In this document: one piece after another, positions 44,548 to 53,219 of the stretch
How the letters are laid out: every line of letters starts with the position of its first letter
Position numbering within the stretch: position 1 is the first letter of the stretch
From: Acidipropionibacterium jensenii DSM 20535
GTDB lineage: Bacteria > Actinomycetota > Actinomycetes > Propionibacteriales > Propionibacteriaceae
DNA length: 64,000 nucleotides
Assembly: GCF_000425285.1 (NCBI RefSeq)
Contig: NZ_AUDD01000010.1
Span: forward strand, 50,439 to 114,438
Direction: 5' to 3'
The notes under the pieces: model-generated
The model's input: the letters and a program-made list of their open reading frames with translations, nothing else
What the model was told of the DNA's origin: nothing
Databases searched by the model: none
Program-made: the position numbers and the translations under genes

Positions 44548-46997
44548 CTCCGGAGCGCCGCAGACTGATCCCCACCATCCTGGCGGTCCTGCTCGGGGTC
44601 GCCTTCCTGGCCGCCACCCTCATCATGTCGGCCACCATGAAGGCCTCCATCACCTCCCAGACCGCCGCATCGGTCGAGGGGGCGGACGCCGTCGTGGTCG
44701 CCGACCCCTCCACCACCCTCCCGGTCGCCGCCACCCAGGCGATCTCCCGAGCCTCCGGGGTGACCGGCGTCGACCCGACGATCTCCACGACGCTGAGGGC
44801 CACCCACTCCGGCGGCATGTCGATGGTCGAGGGGCACCTCACCCCCTCTTCGGGTCAGCGCACCCTGGTCTCGGGGCGGCTCCCCCGCAGCGCCGGGGAG
44901 GCCCTCGTCAACCCCCTGATGATCGACGCCGGGGTGAGGCAGGGATCGACACTGACCCTTCTCGGCGTCGACAACGCCGCGAAGCCGCAGCAGGTGCGGG
45001 TGGTCGGCGTCATCGCCCCCGCCCCGAGGGTCTCGATGAACACCGACAGCCAGCAGGTCTACACCGACTCCCGGACCCTGATGGCGGCCCGCGGCACCCC
45101 CGGCTACGACACCGTCTACGTCACCGGGACCGGCGGCCAGCAGGCCGTCGCCCAGGCTGTCAAGAAGGTTCCCGGGATGGACGCCGCCGGCATCACGGTG
45201 CGCACAGCCGATGCCGAGCGGGCCGAGCTGACCCGCCAGTCGCTGGCCGGCTCCGGGGCGCTGACCGGCTTCATGGGGGCCTTCGCCGCGATCGCCGTGG
45301 CGGTCGCCGCGATCGTCATCGTCAACACCTTCGCCATCCTGGTCGCCCAGCGGACCCGCTCCCTGGCACTGGCCCGCTGCGTCGGCGCCACCCGCCGGCA
45401 GGTCCGCAACTCGGTGCTCATCGAGGCCCTGGCCACCGGTGTGATCGGCTCGATCCTGGGTCTGACGGTGGGCACCGGACTCTCCCAGCTGCTGGTGTCC
45501 CTGGGCCGGTCCCGGATGAACCTGCCGCTGCAGTCGGTGATCACCCTGGACCCGGTGTCCCTGCTGGCCCCCGCGGCGGTCGGCATCCTGGTCACCGTGC
45601 TGGCCGCCCTGCCACCGGCCCGCAGAGCCACCCGGGTTCCCCCGGTCGCCGCCCTGTCCCCGGTGTCGCCCGAACCCACCCGGCGGGTCGGACGGGTCCG
45701 ACTGGCGATCGGCGCCGTGCTGTTCGTCGCTGGAGCCGGCCTGCTGGTCTACGGGGCGATCGGGACGAAGGTCACTGGCCTGGCCCTGGTCGCCGGCATC
45801 GCCGGCGGACTGGCGAGCTTCGTCGGGGTGCTCATCCTGGCGATCGTCGTCATCCCCCGACTGGCCCTGTCTCTTGGACGCCTCGCGGCCCGGCTGGGCG
45901 GCGTCCCGGCCGAACTGGCCACCGAGAACACCCAGCGCAACCCGGGCCGGGCGGCCTCCACCGTCTCCGCCCTACTGGTCGGCGTCACCCTCATCGTCAT
46001 GACGGCGGTCGGCGCCGCCACCGCGCAGACCAGCGTCAACAAGACCCTGGACGAGCACTTCCCCACCGACGCCATCGTGACCAGCGACTCCGGACGGCTC
46101 CCCGACCGGCTGCTGGATGCGGCGCGCGGCGCAGACGGGGTGGCCGCAGCCGGAGAGGTGAGCTCCGGCCAGGCCACCCTCACCGCCGGCGGCAGAACCC
46201 AGCGGGTGGACGTCGCCGGATACTCCGCCGGAGCCCTGGCGGCACTGCGCGACACCGAGGCGCTGGCCAGACTGGACGACCGGCACGTGGTGGTCCGGGC
46301 GCCCGGCGTGACCACCGGACAGAAGGTGACGATCCGCAACGGACAGCGCTCCCTGGAACTGGTCGCGGTGGCCCAGCCCACGGACCAGCGGGCGCCCAGC
46401 ATCGCCCTGAGCGCCGCCACCATGAAGAGGGTTCTTCCCGACGCCGTCGGAAGCCAGATCCTGGTGCGCTACGCGGCCGGGACCAGCCCCTCCGACGCCA
46501 CCGCGTCGATCACCCGGGCGATCAGCCCGATCCCGGGGGCGTCGATCATCAGCGCCGCCTCGAGCAGGGATGAGATCCAGCGGGTGGTGACGATCATGCT
46601 GGCCCTGGTCATCGGTCTGCTGGCGATCTCGGTGGTCATCGCGCTGGTCGGGGTGGGCAACACCCTGGGCCTGTCGGTGCTGGAGCGGACCCGTGAGATC
46701 GGCCTGCTGAGGGCGCTGGGGCTGACCCGCCGACAGGTGCGGGCGATGTTCGGCCACGAGGCGGTGCTGGAGTCGGTGGCGGCCGTGGTGGTCGGGCTGG
46801 TGCTGGGCACCGGCTACGGGATCGCCGGGACCTACGCCATGCTCGGCAGCCAGGGGGCCGATGTCATCGTCTCCCTGCCCTGGCTGCAGCTGGCGGCGGT
46901 CGCGGCGATCGCGATGGCGGCCGGCTGGCTGGCCTCGGTGATTCCCGGCCGGCACGCCGCCCGGGTGAGCCCGTCGGTGGCCCTGGCCGGGGAGTAG
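44544..46997 (+). CDS. FtsX/MacB-type ABC exporter permease
   Basis: An 817-residue permease with two FtsX units: the first helix near residues 8-29, a large extracellular domain, then a helix bundle at about 240-370 and a second repeat ending with helices at about 680-815. The cytoplasmic QRTRSLALARCVGATRRQV and ERTREIGLLRALGLTRRQV loops are the usual ATPase-contact segments. The start overlaps the ATPase stop (ATGA). This two-part architecture is that of exporters that use mechanotransmission rather than transport through a pore. Confidence 0.9.
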   Translation: MTPERRRLIPTILAVLLGVAFLAATLIMSATMKASITSQTAASVEGADAVVVADPSTTLPVAATQAISRASGVTGVDPTISTTLRATHSGGMSMVEGHLTPSSGQRTLVSGRLPRSAGEALVNPLMIDAGVRQGSTLTLLGVDNAAKPQQVRVVGVIAPAPRVSMNTDSQQVYTDSRTLMAARGTPGYDTVYVTGTGGQQAVAQAVKKVPGMDAAGITVRTADAERAELTRQSLAGSGALTGFMGAFAAIAVAVAAIVIVNTFAILVAQRTRSLALARCVGATRRQVRNSVLIEALATGVIGSILGLTVGTGLSQLLVSLGRSRMNLPLQSVITLDPVSLLAPAAVGILVTVLAALPPARRATRVPPVAALSPVSPEPTRRVGRVRLAIGAVLFVAGAGLLVYGAIGTKVTGLALVAGIAGGLASFVGVLILAIVVIPRLALSLGRLAARLGGVPAELATENTQRNPGRAASTVSALLVGVTLIVMTAVGAATAQTSVNKTLDEHFPTDAIVTSDSGRLPDRLLDAARGADGVAAAGEVSSGQATLTAGGRTQRVDVAGYSAGALAALRDTEALARLDDRHVVVRAPGVTTGQKVTIRNGQRSLELVAVAQPTDQRAPSIALSAATMKRVLPDAVGSQILVRYAAGTSPSDATASITRAISPIPGASIISAASSRDEIQRVVTIMLALVIGLLAISVVIALVGVGNTLGLSVLERTREIGLLRALGLTRRQVRAMFGHEAVLESVAAVVVGLVLGTGYGIAGTYAMLGSQGADVIVSLPWLQLAAVAAIAMAAGWLASVIPGRHAARVSPSVALAGE

Positions 46998-47209
46998 TCG
47001 GGGACTTGACCGCCCACCGTGCGGGACCTGGAGTAGGCGGACCGGGAGGGACCAGGCTGCGAGGTGGGGCCGCACCGGGAGGGCAGGGCCATAGCGGTGG
47101 CCCTCCCCCGGTCCCTCCGCCGCCCTACCCCACCCCCGAGGTCTCGGTGGCGGCGTCCACGCCCCGGCCGCCGCCACCGCCGTCAGACCCGAACTCTAGG
47201 ATGCTCGGA

Positions 47210-48745
47210 GTGAGCCCTCTCCAGTCGCCGAACCGCACCACCCCCGCCGACACCGGTTCGGGACCCGGCGGGTCCGACGACGGAGTCGGCAGTACCGGTA
47301 GTACCGGCAAGGCTGACGACAATGGCAGCACCGATCGGACAGGCGGAATCGCCCTGCGCCGCGACCTGCGCAACCGTCACATCCAGCTCATCGCGCTGGG
47401 CGGGGCGATCGGCACCGGACTGTTCTACGGCGCCTCCGACTCGATCGGGGCCGCCGGACCCGCGGTGATCGTCAGCTACCTCATCGGAGGCATCGTCATC
47501 TACCTGGTGATGCGGGCGCTGGGCGAGATGAGCGTCGACCACCCGACCTCCGGGGCCTTCTCCACCTACGCCCACGACTACTGGGGCGACCTGGCCGGAT
47601 TCGTCTCCGGCTGGAACTACTGGTTCAACTACATCGCCGTCTCGATGGCCGAGCTGTCGGTGGTGGGCATCTACATCAACTACTGGCTGCCCTCGGTGCC
47701 GACCTGGGTCTCGGCGGCCGTGATGCTGGTCATCATCACCGCCATCAACCTGCTCCACGTCAAGGCCTACGGGGAGTTCGAGTTCTGGTTCGCGATCATC
47801 AAGGTGGTCGCGATCATCGCGATGATCTGCTTCGGACTGTGGATCATGGTGGCCGGAGCCGGCGGCACCCCGGCCACCGGGATCTCCAACCTGTGGACCC
47901 ACGGCGGATTTGCACCCCACGGCCTGCACGGAATCATGACAGGCCTGGTCGTGGTGATGTTCTCCTTCGGCGGGGTCGAGCTCATCGGGATCACCGCCGG
48001 CGAGGCCCAGGACCCCCAGCGATCCATCCCCCGGGCCATAAACCAGGTGGTCTACCGGATCCTCATCTTCTACATCGGGGCGATCTTCGTCATCGTCGCC
48101 CTCACCCCGTGGGACAGGATCGACGGGAAGGCCAGCCCCTTCGTCCAGATCTTCGACCAGATCGGCATCCCCGGAGCGGCCGCGATCCTCAACGCCGTCG
48201 TCCTCACCGCGGCCGTCTCGGCCTACAACTCCGGGCTGTACTCCAACGGCCGGATGCTCTTCTCGCTGGCCCAGCGCGGCAACGCCCCGCGGGTCCTGGC
48301 GAAGGTGAGCCGCAACGGCTCGCCGTGGGTCGGCGTCGTCGTCTCCAGCATCGTCACCGCCGCGGCCGTCCTGCTCACCGCCGTACTGCCCGCCCAGGCC
48401 TTCGGATATGTGATGTCGATCGCCCTGATCGCCGCCTTCATCAACTGGGGGATGGTGGTCATCACCCAGCTGTTCTTCCGCCGCAGACTGGACGACGCCG
48501 CGATCGGCGCCCTACGGTTCAAGATGCCGGGAGCACCCGTCACCAACTGGCTCGTGCTGGCATTCATGGCCGTTATCGTCATCCTGATGGTGCTGTCGGG
48601 CAATCCCGCCTACCAGATCGCGGTCGGCGTCGGCCCGGTCTGGCTCATCATCCTCATCGTCGGCTGGGCGCTGTCGCGGCTGGCCCGGCGACGTCACTCG
48701 AACCACCACACCGACGGCGACCAGATCGCCTCGAGGGAGAACTGA
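47210..48745 (+). CDS. Amino acid permease (APC superfamily, AAT type)
   Basis: A 511-residue proton-coupled permease with 12 predicted helices after a 40-residue Gly/Ser/Thr-rich tail. Family segments are IQLIALGGAIGTGLFYGA, EMSVDHPTSGAFSTYA, FSFGGVELIGITAGEAQDP. It resembles the CycA/AnsP/GabP group; the substrate is not clear. The GTG at 47210 is chosen because AGGA stands 8 bases before it; TAGGAT (47197-47202) could instead be a -10 box, making a leaderless start at the GTG. An ATG at 47201 is also in frame. It lies 3 bases before an AspT-type exchanger. Confidence 0.87.
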   Translation: MSPLQSPNRTTPADTGSGPGGSDDGVGSTGSTGKADDNGSTDRTGGIALRRDLRNRHIQLIALGGAIGTGLFYGASDSIGAAGPAVIVSYLIGGIVIYLVMRALGEMSVDHPTSGAFSTYAHDYWGDLAGFVSGWNYWFNYIAVSMAELSVVGIYINYWLPSVPTWVSAAVMLVIITAINLLHVKAYGEFEFWFAIIKVVAIIAMICFGLWIMVAGAGGTPATGISNLWTHGGFAPHGLHGIMTGLVVVMFSFGGVELIGITAGEAQDPQRSIPRAINQVVYRILIFYIGAIFVIVALTPWDRIDGKASPFVQIFDQIGIPGAAAILNAVVLTAAVSAYNSGLYSNGRMLFSLAQRGNAPRVLAKVSRNGSPWVGVVVSSIVTAAAVLLTAVLPAQAFGYVMSIALIAAFINWGMVVITQLFFRRRLDDAAIGALRFKMPGAPVTNWLVLAFMAVIVILMVLSGNPAYQIAVGVGPVWLIILIVGWALSRLARRRHSNHHTDGDQIASREN

Positions 48746-48748
48746 TCC

Positions 48749-50329
48749 GTGTTCACCATCGTGCTGGACTTCCTGGTCGCCCACCAGCTGGTCACCATCC
48801 TCGTGGTCCTGGCCCTGGGCGCCATGCTCGGCCAGATCAAGTTCGGGCCGCTGCGCTTCGGCGCCGCCGGGGCCCTGTTCATGGGGCTCGTGGTGGGCAC
48901 CCTCGACCCGCGTCTTGGACAGGGTTTGGCCAGCGTCAAGGCGCTCGGCGTCGTGCTGTTCTGCTACACCGTCGGACTGTCGGCCGGCTCGACCTTCCTG
49001 TCCGACCTCAAGCGGCAGTGGACGCTGATGGTGGCGGCGATCGTCGGACTGGTCGTGATGGCCGGGGCCGCGATCGGGCTGGGACGACTCTTCGGACTGT
49101 CCTCGGCGCACATCGCCGGGCTCTACGCCGGCGTCCTCACCTCACCGGCCATTGACGCCGCCCAGTCGGCCACCCAGGGGGCCGGCGACACCCTGGTCGG
49201 TTACGCGATCTCCTACCCGGTCGGCGTCGTCGTCGCGATGATCGTCGTCTCGATGATCGCCACCCGCAAGTGGCCGGCCAAGAAGGACAACACCTCGATG
49301 GCCGAGGCCGGACTGACCTCGGTGTCCACCGTGGTGGACCGCGAGACGACGATCCGCCACACCCCCGGATTCACCGCCGACCAGATCCGGATGTCCTACC
49401 TGCTGCGCGACGGTGAAATGCGCCTGGCCCGCCCCGACGACGACCTGCACATCGGAGACCAGGTGCTGGTGGTGGGCAACCCCAACGACGTCGACAAGGC
49501 CGTCAAGCACCTGGGACACCGGTCCCGCAAGCGCCTCACCGACGACCGCAACACGGTGGACTTCCGGCGGTTCCTGGTCTCCAACCCGCTGCTGGTCGGG
49601 CGGCGTCTGGGAGATATCGACGTCCGCGGACGCACCAGCGGCAAGGTGACCCGGGTGCGCCGCGGCGACCTCGACATGCTCGCCAATGACGACATCATCC
49701 TGCAGCCCGGCGACCGGGTGCTCGTCGTGGTGCCGGCCAACCGGCTGTCCGACGCCGCCGACCTGTTCGGCGACTCGGAGGCCCGGGTCTCCCAGGTCGA
49801 CGCCCTCTCGCTGGGTCTGGGTGCGGCGATGGGCCTGGTGCTCGGGGCGATCCTGGTGGCCCTTCCCGGCGGCCTCAAGTTCGAGCTCGGAGCAGCTGCC
49901 GGACCGCTGGTGATGGGCATGATCCTCGGTGCGGTGCACCGCACCGGGCCGCTGCGCTGGGACCTGCCGCACGCCACCAACAACATCCTTCGCCAGATCG
50001 GCCTGATGATCTTCCTGGCCTGCGTCGGACTGGCCTCCGGTCAGGCCTTCATCTCCCAGGCCCTCACCTGGCACGGTCTGGCGGTGGTCATCGTCTCGGC
50101 CGTCTCGCTGATCCTCGGCGGGGTCATCCTGCTGGCCGCCGCCCGGTGGCTGCAGCTGTCGGCCCAGCGGGCCACCGGCGGATTCGCCGGGTTCGTCGGC
50201 CAGCCGGCGATCCTGGGGTATGCCAACACCCTGGTCAACGACGAGCGGATCGAGTCGGCCTACGGTGCGCTGTTCGCCCTGGGAACCGTGGTCAAGATCG
50301 TCATGGTTCAGGTCATCGCCCTGCTCTGA
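48749..50329 (+). CDS. Aspartate:alanine exchanger (AspT/AAEx)-family transporter
   Basis: A 526-residue transporter in two hydrophobic halves (about residues 1-170 and 345-526) joined by a cytoplasmic region with TrkA-C-like domains (about 200-340). This layout, with GVLTSPAIDAAQSA in the first half and FVGQPAILGYANTL in the second, is that of the AspT/YidE/YbjL family; AspT exchanges aspartate for alanine, generating proton motive force by intracellular decarboxylation. The start is GTG at 48749, three bases after the permease stop, with GAGGGAG upstream. The substrate here is unproven. Confidence 0.85.
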   Translation: MFTIVLDFLVAHQLVTILVVLALGAMLGQIKFGPLRFGAAGALFMGLVVGTLDPRLGQGLASVKALGVVLFCYTVGLSAGSTFLSDLKRQWTLMVAAIVGLVVMAGAAIGLGRLFGLSSAHIAGLYAGVLTSPAIDAAQSATQGAGDTLVGYAISYPVGVVVAMIVVSMIATRKWPAKKDNTSMAEAGLTSVSTVVDRETTIRHTPGFTADQIRMSYLLRDGEMRLARPDDDLHIGDQVLVVGNPNDVDKAVKHLGHRSRKRLTDDRNTVDFRRFLVSNPLLVGRRLGDIDVRGRTSGKVTRVRRGDLDMLANDDIILQPGDRVLVVVPANRLSDAADLFGDSEARVSQVDALSLGLGAAMGLVLGAILVALPGGLKFELGAAAGPLVMGMILGAVHRTGPLRWDLPHATNNILRQIGLMIFLACVGLASGQAFISQALTWHGLAVVIVSAVSLILGGVILLAAARWLQLSAQRATGGFAGFVGQPAILGYANTLVNDERIESAYGALFALGTVVKIVMVQVIALL

Positions 50330-50411
50330 GGGGGTTGCCGTTCCGTCGTTCTCCGTTGTGATGTCGGCCTTCTTGGGTGCCTGTGGCTGTCTCCGCTTCT
50401 TGCCCTGCGGT

Positions 50412-50585
50412 GTCTGGCCGTCTCACCCTTGGTCTGACGGCGTCTGGCTGTCTCGCCCTTGGTCTGACGGCGTCCCGTCGTCTCCCCACCTGCCCTGACG
50501 GTGTCCTTCCGCTGCCCTGGACGGCGTCTCCAGCTCCCTTGTCCTGACGGCGTCTGGCTGCCTCTCCGCCCTGAACGACGTCCTC
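50412..50585. repeat. Degenerate tandem repeats, 30-bp unit
   Basis: Two near-perfect copies of a 30-base unit (50412-50441 and 50442-50471), starting GTCTGGC-GTCTC and ending TTGGTCTGACGGC, differ at two positions. Further shortened and diverged copies ending CTGACGG continue to about 50585. There are no spacers, so this is not a CRISPR. Confidence 0.75.
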
Positions 50586-50600
50586 CCCCATCCCTGGCTC

Positions 50601-50624
50601 CACGTTGATCCAGTTACTCGGCAC
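50601..50624. repeat. Family A palindromic element, half copy
   Basis: CACGTTGATCC then AGTTACTCGGCAC repeats the left arm of the neighbouring full copy, with the AGTTACT variant found at 1645-1714 rather than AGATACT. Confidence 0.8.
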
Positions 50625-50641
50625 CCCCACCTCCCCCTCAC

Positions 50642-50711
50642 CACGTTGATCCAGATACTCGGCGTTGATCCAGTTACAAGAGGATCAACGCCGAGTATCT
50701 GGATCAACGTG
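50642..50711. repeat. Family A palindromic element, full copy
   Basis: Perfect 30-base arms (50642-50671 and 50682-50711) flank a 10-base unpaired centre. Compared with the copy at 1645-1714, two positions in each arm differ, and in both cases the opposite arm carries the compensating change (AGTTACT to AGATACT with AGTAACT to AGTATCT; CGCG to CACG with CGCG to CGTG). Confidence 0.9.
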
Positions 50712-50931
50712 AAGTTCGGGCGGGCAGAGGCAGGCAGAAACGGAGTGAGGGCGGGCAGAGTCAGGCAGATAGAGGGCGGAACCGGTGAAGACCGGCAGAC
50801 GTCGACAGACGCAGACGCCGACAACCAGAAACTGCGAGCAGCCAGCAGGCAGCCAGACCAGGCCCTTCTCGGAGCAGACCAGGCAATCGGACCGGATCCT
50901 TCTTGGTCCGGAGCCGACCCCGTCAATCAGG

Positions 50932-51669
50932 TCAGATCGTGCTGTGCTCGGTCTTGGCCATCTGGGCGGCCAGATCCGCCGGTGCCAGATCGGCGTGCTC
51001 GAACTCGGTGGTCACCGGAAGTCGAAGTCGCAGATCGGTGCCGACGCACACCTCGACCGACCCGTTGCTGATCTCGAAGTCGACGACGTGACCGCCCAGG
51101 GTCCGGGTGTCGTCGATGAAGTGGACATGGCACCCCGGCACTGAGATCCCGCCCTGGTAGACGGGGGTCCGGAAACCGACGAAGACGCCGTCCAGGTCCT
51201 CGGCGCGCACCACCTCCTCGCCGTCGGTGGCCTCCACCATCGGACGGTAGGGCTTGGCCTGCTGAACCACCGTGCGCGTCGTCACCCAGCCGACGTGACC
51301 GCAGATCCGCAGCGCATACATGTAGTTCGCACTGGGCAGCAGCCCGTCGATGAGCCGCGACAGGTCCGAACGGTGCAGGGTCTGATTGATCTCCAGACGG
51401 TGGGAGGGGACGAAGTTGGTCACCGTCGCGTAGGGGGTGTGCTGACTCATCAGCGCCGGCCGGGTGGTGCCGTCCCCGCGCAGCTGGAAGCACCGTCCGT
51501 CGAGGATCACCATCTCCCCGTCCAGACCGTTGAAGGTGCCGAGCCCGAAGGACCCGTGGGACAGCAGCTCGGCAATGGACATCTCGTCCTCGTAGACGCC
51601 GTCCATGAGAGATGAGATGAGACTGGTCTGGAAGAACTCGTGTCGATTCACGGACTCCAGCTTAAGCAT
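50932..51669 (-). CDS. budA: Alpha-acetolactate decarboxylase
   Basis: A 245-residue zinc enzyme converting acetolactate to acetoin. The metal-binding histidines are His181, His183 (GCHVHF) and His194 (LGGHVVDFE); the N-terminal FFQTSLISSLMDGVYEDEMSI region and FGLGTFNGLDGEM are typical of the family. It gives a neutral end product instead of acid and may help drain pyruvate. The ATG at 51669 has GGAG 7 bases before it; a downstream GTG (V7) also has GGAG. No acetolactate synthase gene lies nearby. Confidence 0.95.
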   Translation of the reverse strand: MLKLESVNRHEFFQTSLISSLMDGVYEDEMSIAELLSHGSFGLGTFNGLDGEMVILDGRCFQLRGDGTTRPALMSQHTPYATVTNFVPSHRLEINQTLHRSDLSRLIDGLLPSANYMYALRICGHVGWVTTRTVVQQAKPYRPMVEATDGEEVVRAEDLDGVFVGFRTPVYQGGISVPGCHVHFIDDTRTLGGHVVDFEISNGSVEVCVGTDLRLRLPVTTEFEHADLAPADLAAQMAKTEHSTI

Positions 51670-51750
51670 CCTCGGGCTCCCCGCACGCTCCTCCGAGAGC
51701 CCCCGACGACTTCCAAGGGAGGGTCACCCGACCGCCGACGGCCTCACCGC

Positions 51751-51855
51751 TCCGACCCTCATCCAGGATCCGGAGAACCTCACCTGTCCGACGCCCTCAA
51801 CGAGCCGGAAACCGTCCTGGTCAGACGCCCCCAAGGAGCCGGAGAACCTCACCGA
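51751..51855. repeat. Imperfect ~35-bp tandem repeats
   Basis: Three imperfect copies (about 51751-51786, 51787-51820, 51821-51855) share TCCGAC/TCAGAC starts, a central GAGCCGGA and ACCTCACC ends. The last contains the SGNH hydrolase stop codon. Confidence 0.55.
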
Positions 51856-52721
51856 CCCAGCGCCGAGACCACCGCATCGGCCAGCCGGGCGTGCCCGGCG
51901 GCATTGGGATGGTCCCCGTCGGAGGCCAGCAGATCGGTCGGGTCCGCGCTTCCGTCGGTCCCGATGAAGGGGGTCGAGAAGTCGGCGTAGATCGCCTTCT
52001 GGGATGCGGCGACCTCGACCACCATCGCGTTGAACAGCCGGGTCATGGTCCGCGACGTCGTCATGTACTGCGGCCCGTTCTGGCGCCCGACCGCACCGTC
52101 GACGCCGACATTCCAGTACCCGGAGACGACCACCTTCGCGTCGGGGGCGGTCTGCAGCGCGCGGACCTGCTGGACGATCGTGGTGAGCCGCGTCCTCAGC
52201 TCGGCGATCGCCATCCGGGCGCACCCCGAGTCCGGGTCGCAGGAGCCGTCCGAGTCGTCGGGCAGGTCGTTGGCGCCGACTGTGATGACGACCAGGTCGG
52301 CGTCGGCCACCCGGGAGCGCACCCCGTCGGTGCCCAGCTGGTCCAGCACCTGGGAGCTGGGGAACCCGGCGACCGCGTCATTGACGACGACGCCGGTCAC
52401 CCCGGCCCGGTCGGCCAGTCGGTCGCCGACCTGGGTGATGTAGGAGACGCAGCCCGGACAGTTGGCCGCCGAGGGGACCGAGTCGCCCAGCCCGACGGTG
52501 ACGTATCGACCGGCATGACCGGCCAGGGTCGGGGTGGGAGTCGGCGTGGCTGTGGAGCTTCCCGTCGAGTCCGGGCGCCAGGATGACGACGCCCCCGACG
52601 TCCCCGTCCCCGACGACACCCCCGGCGTCGACGAGCCGGCACCGCTGGACGACGTCCCCGGGGCCGCGGCGGCGCTGGGGAATCGGGCGCAACCGGCCGT
52701 GCTGATGACCAGCAGGGCCAT
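51849..52721 (-). CDS. Secreted SGNH/GDSL hydrolase (lipoprotein-like), possibly frameshifted at the signal peptide
   Basis: A 290-residue open frame encoding an SGNH hydrolase: block I GLGDSVPSA (nucleophile Ser), block III ITVGANDLP and block V DGDHPNAAGH (catalytic Asp/His). A Ser/Thr/Gly/Pro-rich linker (residues 12-68) follows a lipobox STAGC at residues 7-11. The signal sequence is too short and has no positive charge. In the adjacent frame, starting at an ATG at 52747, MRSRLAAV leads straight into it; one inserted base would yield a normal lipoprotein signal. So either the gene has a recent frameshift or the sequence has an error. Enzyme substrate unknown. Confidence 0.8.
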   Translation of the reverse strand: MALLVISTAGCARFPSAAAAPGTSSSGAGSSTPGVSSGTGTSGASSSWRPDSTGSSTATPTPTPTLAGHAGRYVTVGLGDSVPSAANCPGCVSYITQVGDRLADRAGVTGVVVNDAVAGFPSSQVLDQLGTDGVRSRVADADLVVITVGANDLPDDSDGSCDPDSGCARMAIAELRTRLTTIVQQVRALQTAPDAKVVVSGYWNVGVDGAVGRQNGPQYMTTSRTMTRLFNAMVVEVAASQKAIYADFSTPFIGTDGSADPTDLLASDGDHPNAAGHARLADAVVSALGR

Positions 52722-52759
52722 CAGACAGCAGCCAGACGCGATCTCATCACCTCAGCATG

Positions 52760-53218
52760 TCACCGGCTCGGAAGAGCGAGCTGTGCGCGGACAATGGTTC
52801 TGCCCATGTGCACCAGCCCGGCCGACTCGGCGGTGAAGACCCTCGGCAGGTCCGCATTCCCGTGGTACTCGGCGTCCTGCATCTGGCGCATCGTGTCGGT
52901 GAGCTGATCGATCTGCTCGTTGAGCCGGTCGATGCGGCTCTCCATCTCGAGGATCCGACGGATCCCGTTGAGATTGATCCCCTCCTCCTGGGAGAGGTGC
53001 TGCACCAGCCTCAGGCGGCTGATGTCGCGGGCCGTGTACCGGCGTCCCCGGCCCTTGGCCCGGCTGGGCACCACCAGACCGAGGCGGTCGTAACCGCGCA
53101 GGGTCTGGGGGTGCATCCCGGCCAGTCCGGCGGCCACCGAGATGGGGAAGATCGCGGCGTCCTCGTCGATCGGGGCCAGATCGGTCCCCTCGGCGAGGAC
53201 CTTCGCGCGCCGGGCCAT
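52760..53218 (-). CDS. hspR: HspR, MerR-family heat-shock repressor
   Basis: A 152-residue MerR-type repressor. The winged HTH (about residues 23-95) has HPQTLRGYDRLGLVVPSR and RRYTARDISRLRLVQHLSQEEGINLNGI, followed by a coiled coil (MESRIDRLNEQIDQLTDTM). HspR binds HAIR sites with DnaK as corepressor and controls the dnaK operon and clpB. Four such sites are present in this window. It is the last gene of dnaK-grpE-dnaJ-hspR, one base after dnaJ. Confidence 0.95.
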   Translation of the reverse strand: MARRAKVLAEGTDLAPIDEDAAIFPISVAAGLAGMHPQTLRGYDRLGLVVPSRAKGRGRRYTARDISRLRLVQHLSQEEGINLNGIRRILEMESRIDRLNEQIDQLTDTMRQMQDAEYHGNADLPRVFTAESAGLVHMGRTIVRAQLALPSR

Positions 53219-53219
53219 C

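Larger units (their letters stand above)
50330..50931. other. Repeat-rich intergenic region
   Basis: A 602-base gap between convergent genes. It holds a set of tandem 30-bp repeats (50412 to about 50585), a family A half copy (50601-50624) and a family A full palindrome (50642-50711). From 50712 to 50931 I see no gene; the sequence is purine-rich. No terminator was found right after the exchanger gene. Confidence 0.7.

Noticed and set aside
50412..50585. Possible CRISPR array
   Set aside because: Repeat units are directly adjacent without spacers and decay quickly; no cas genes are present.
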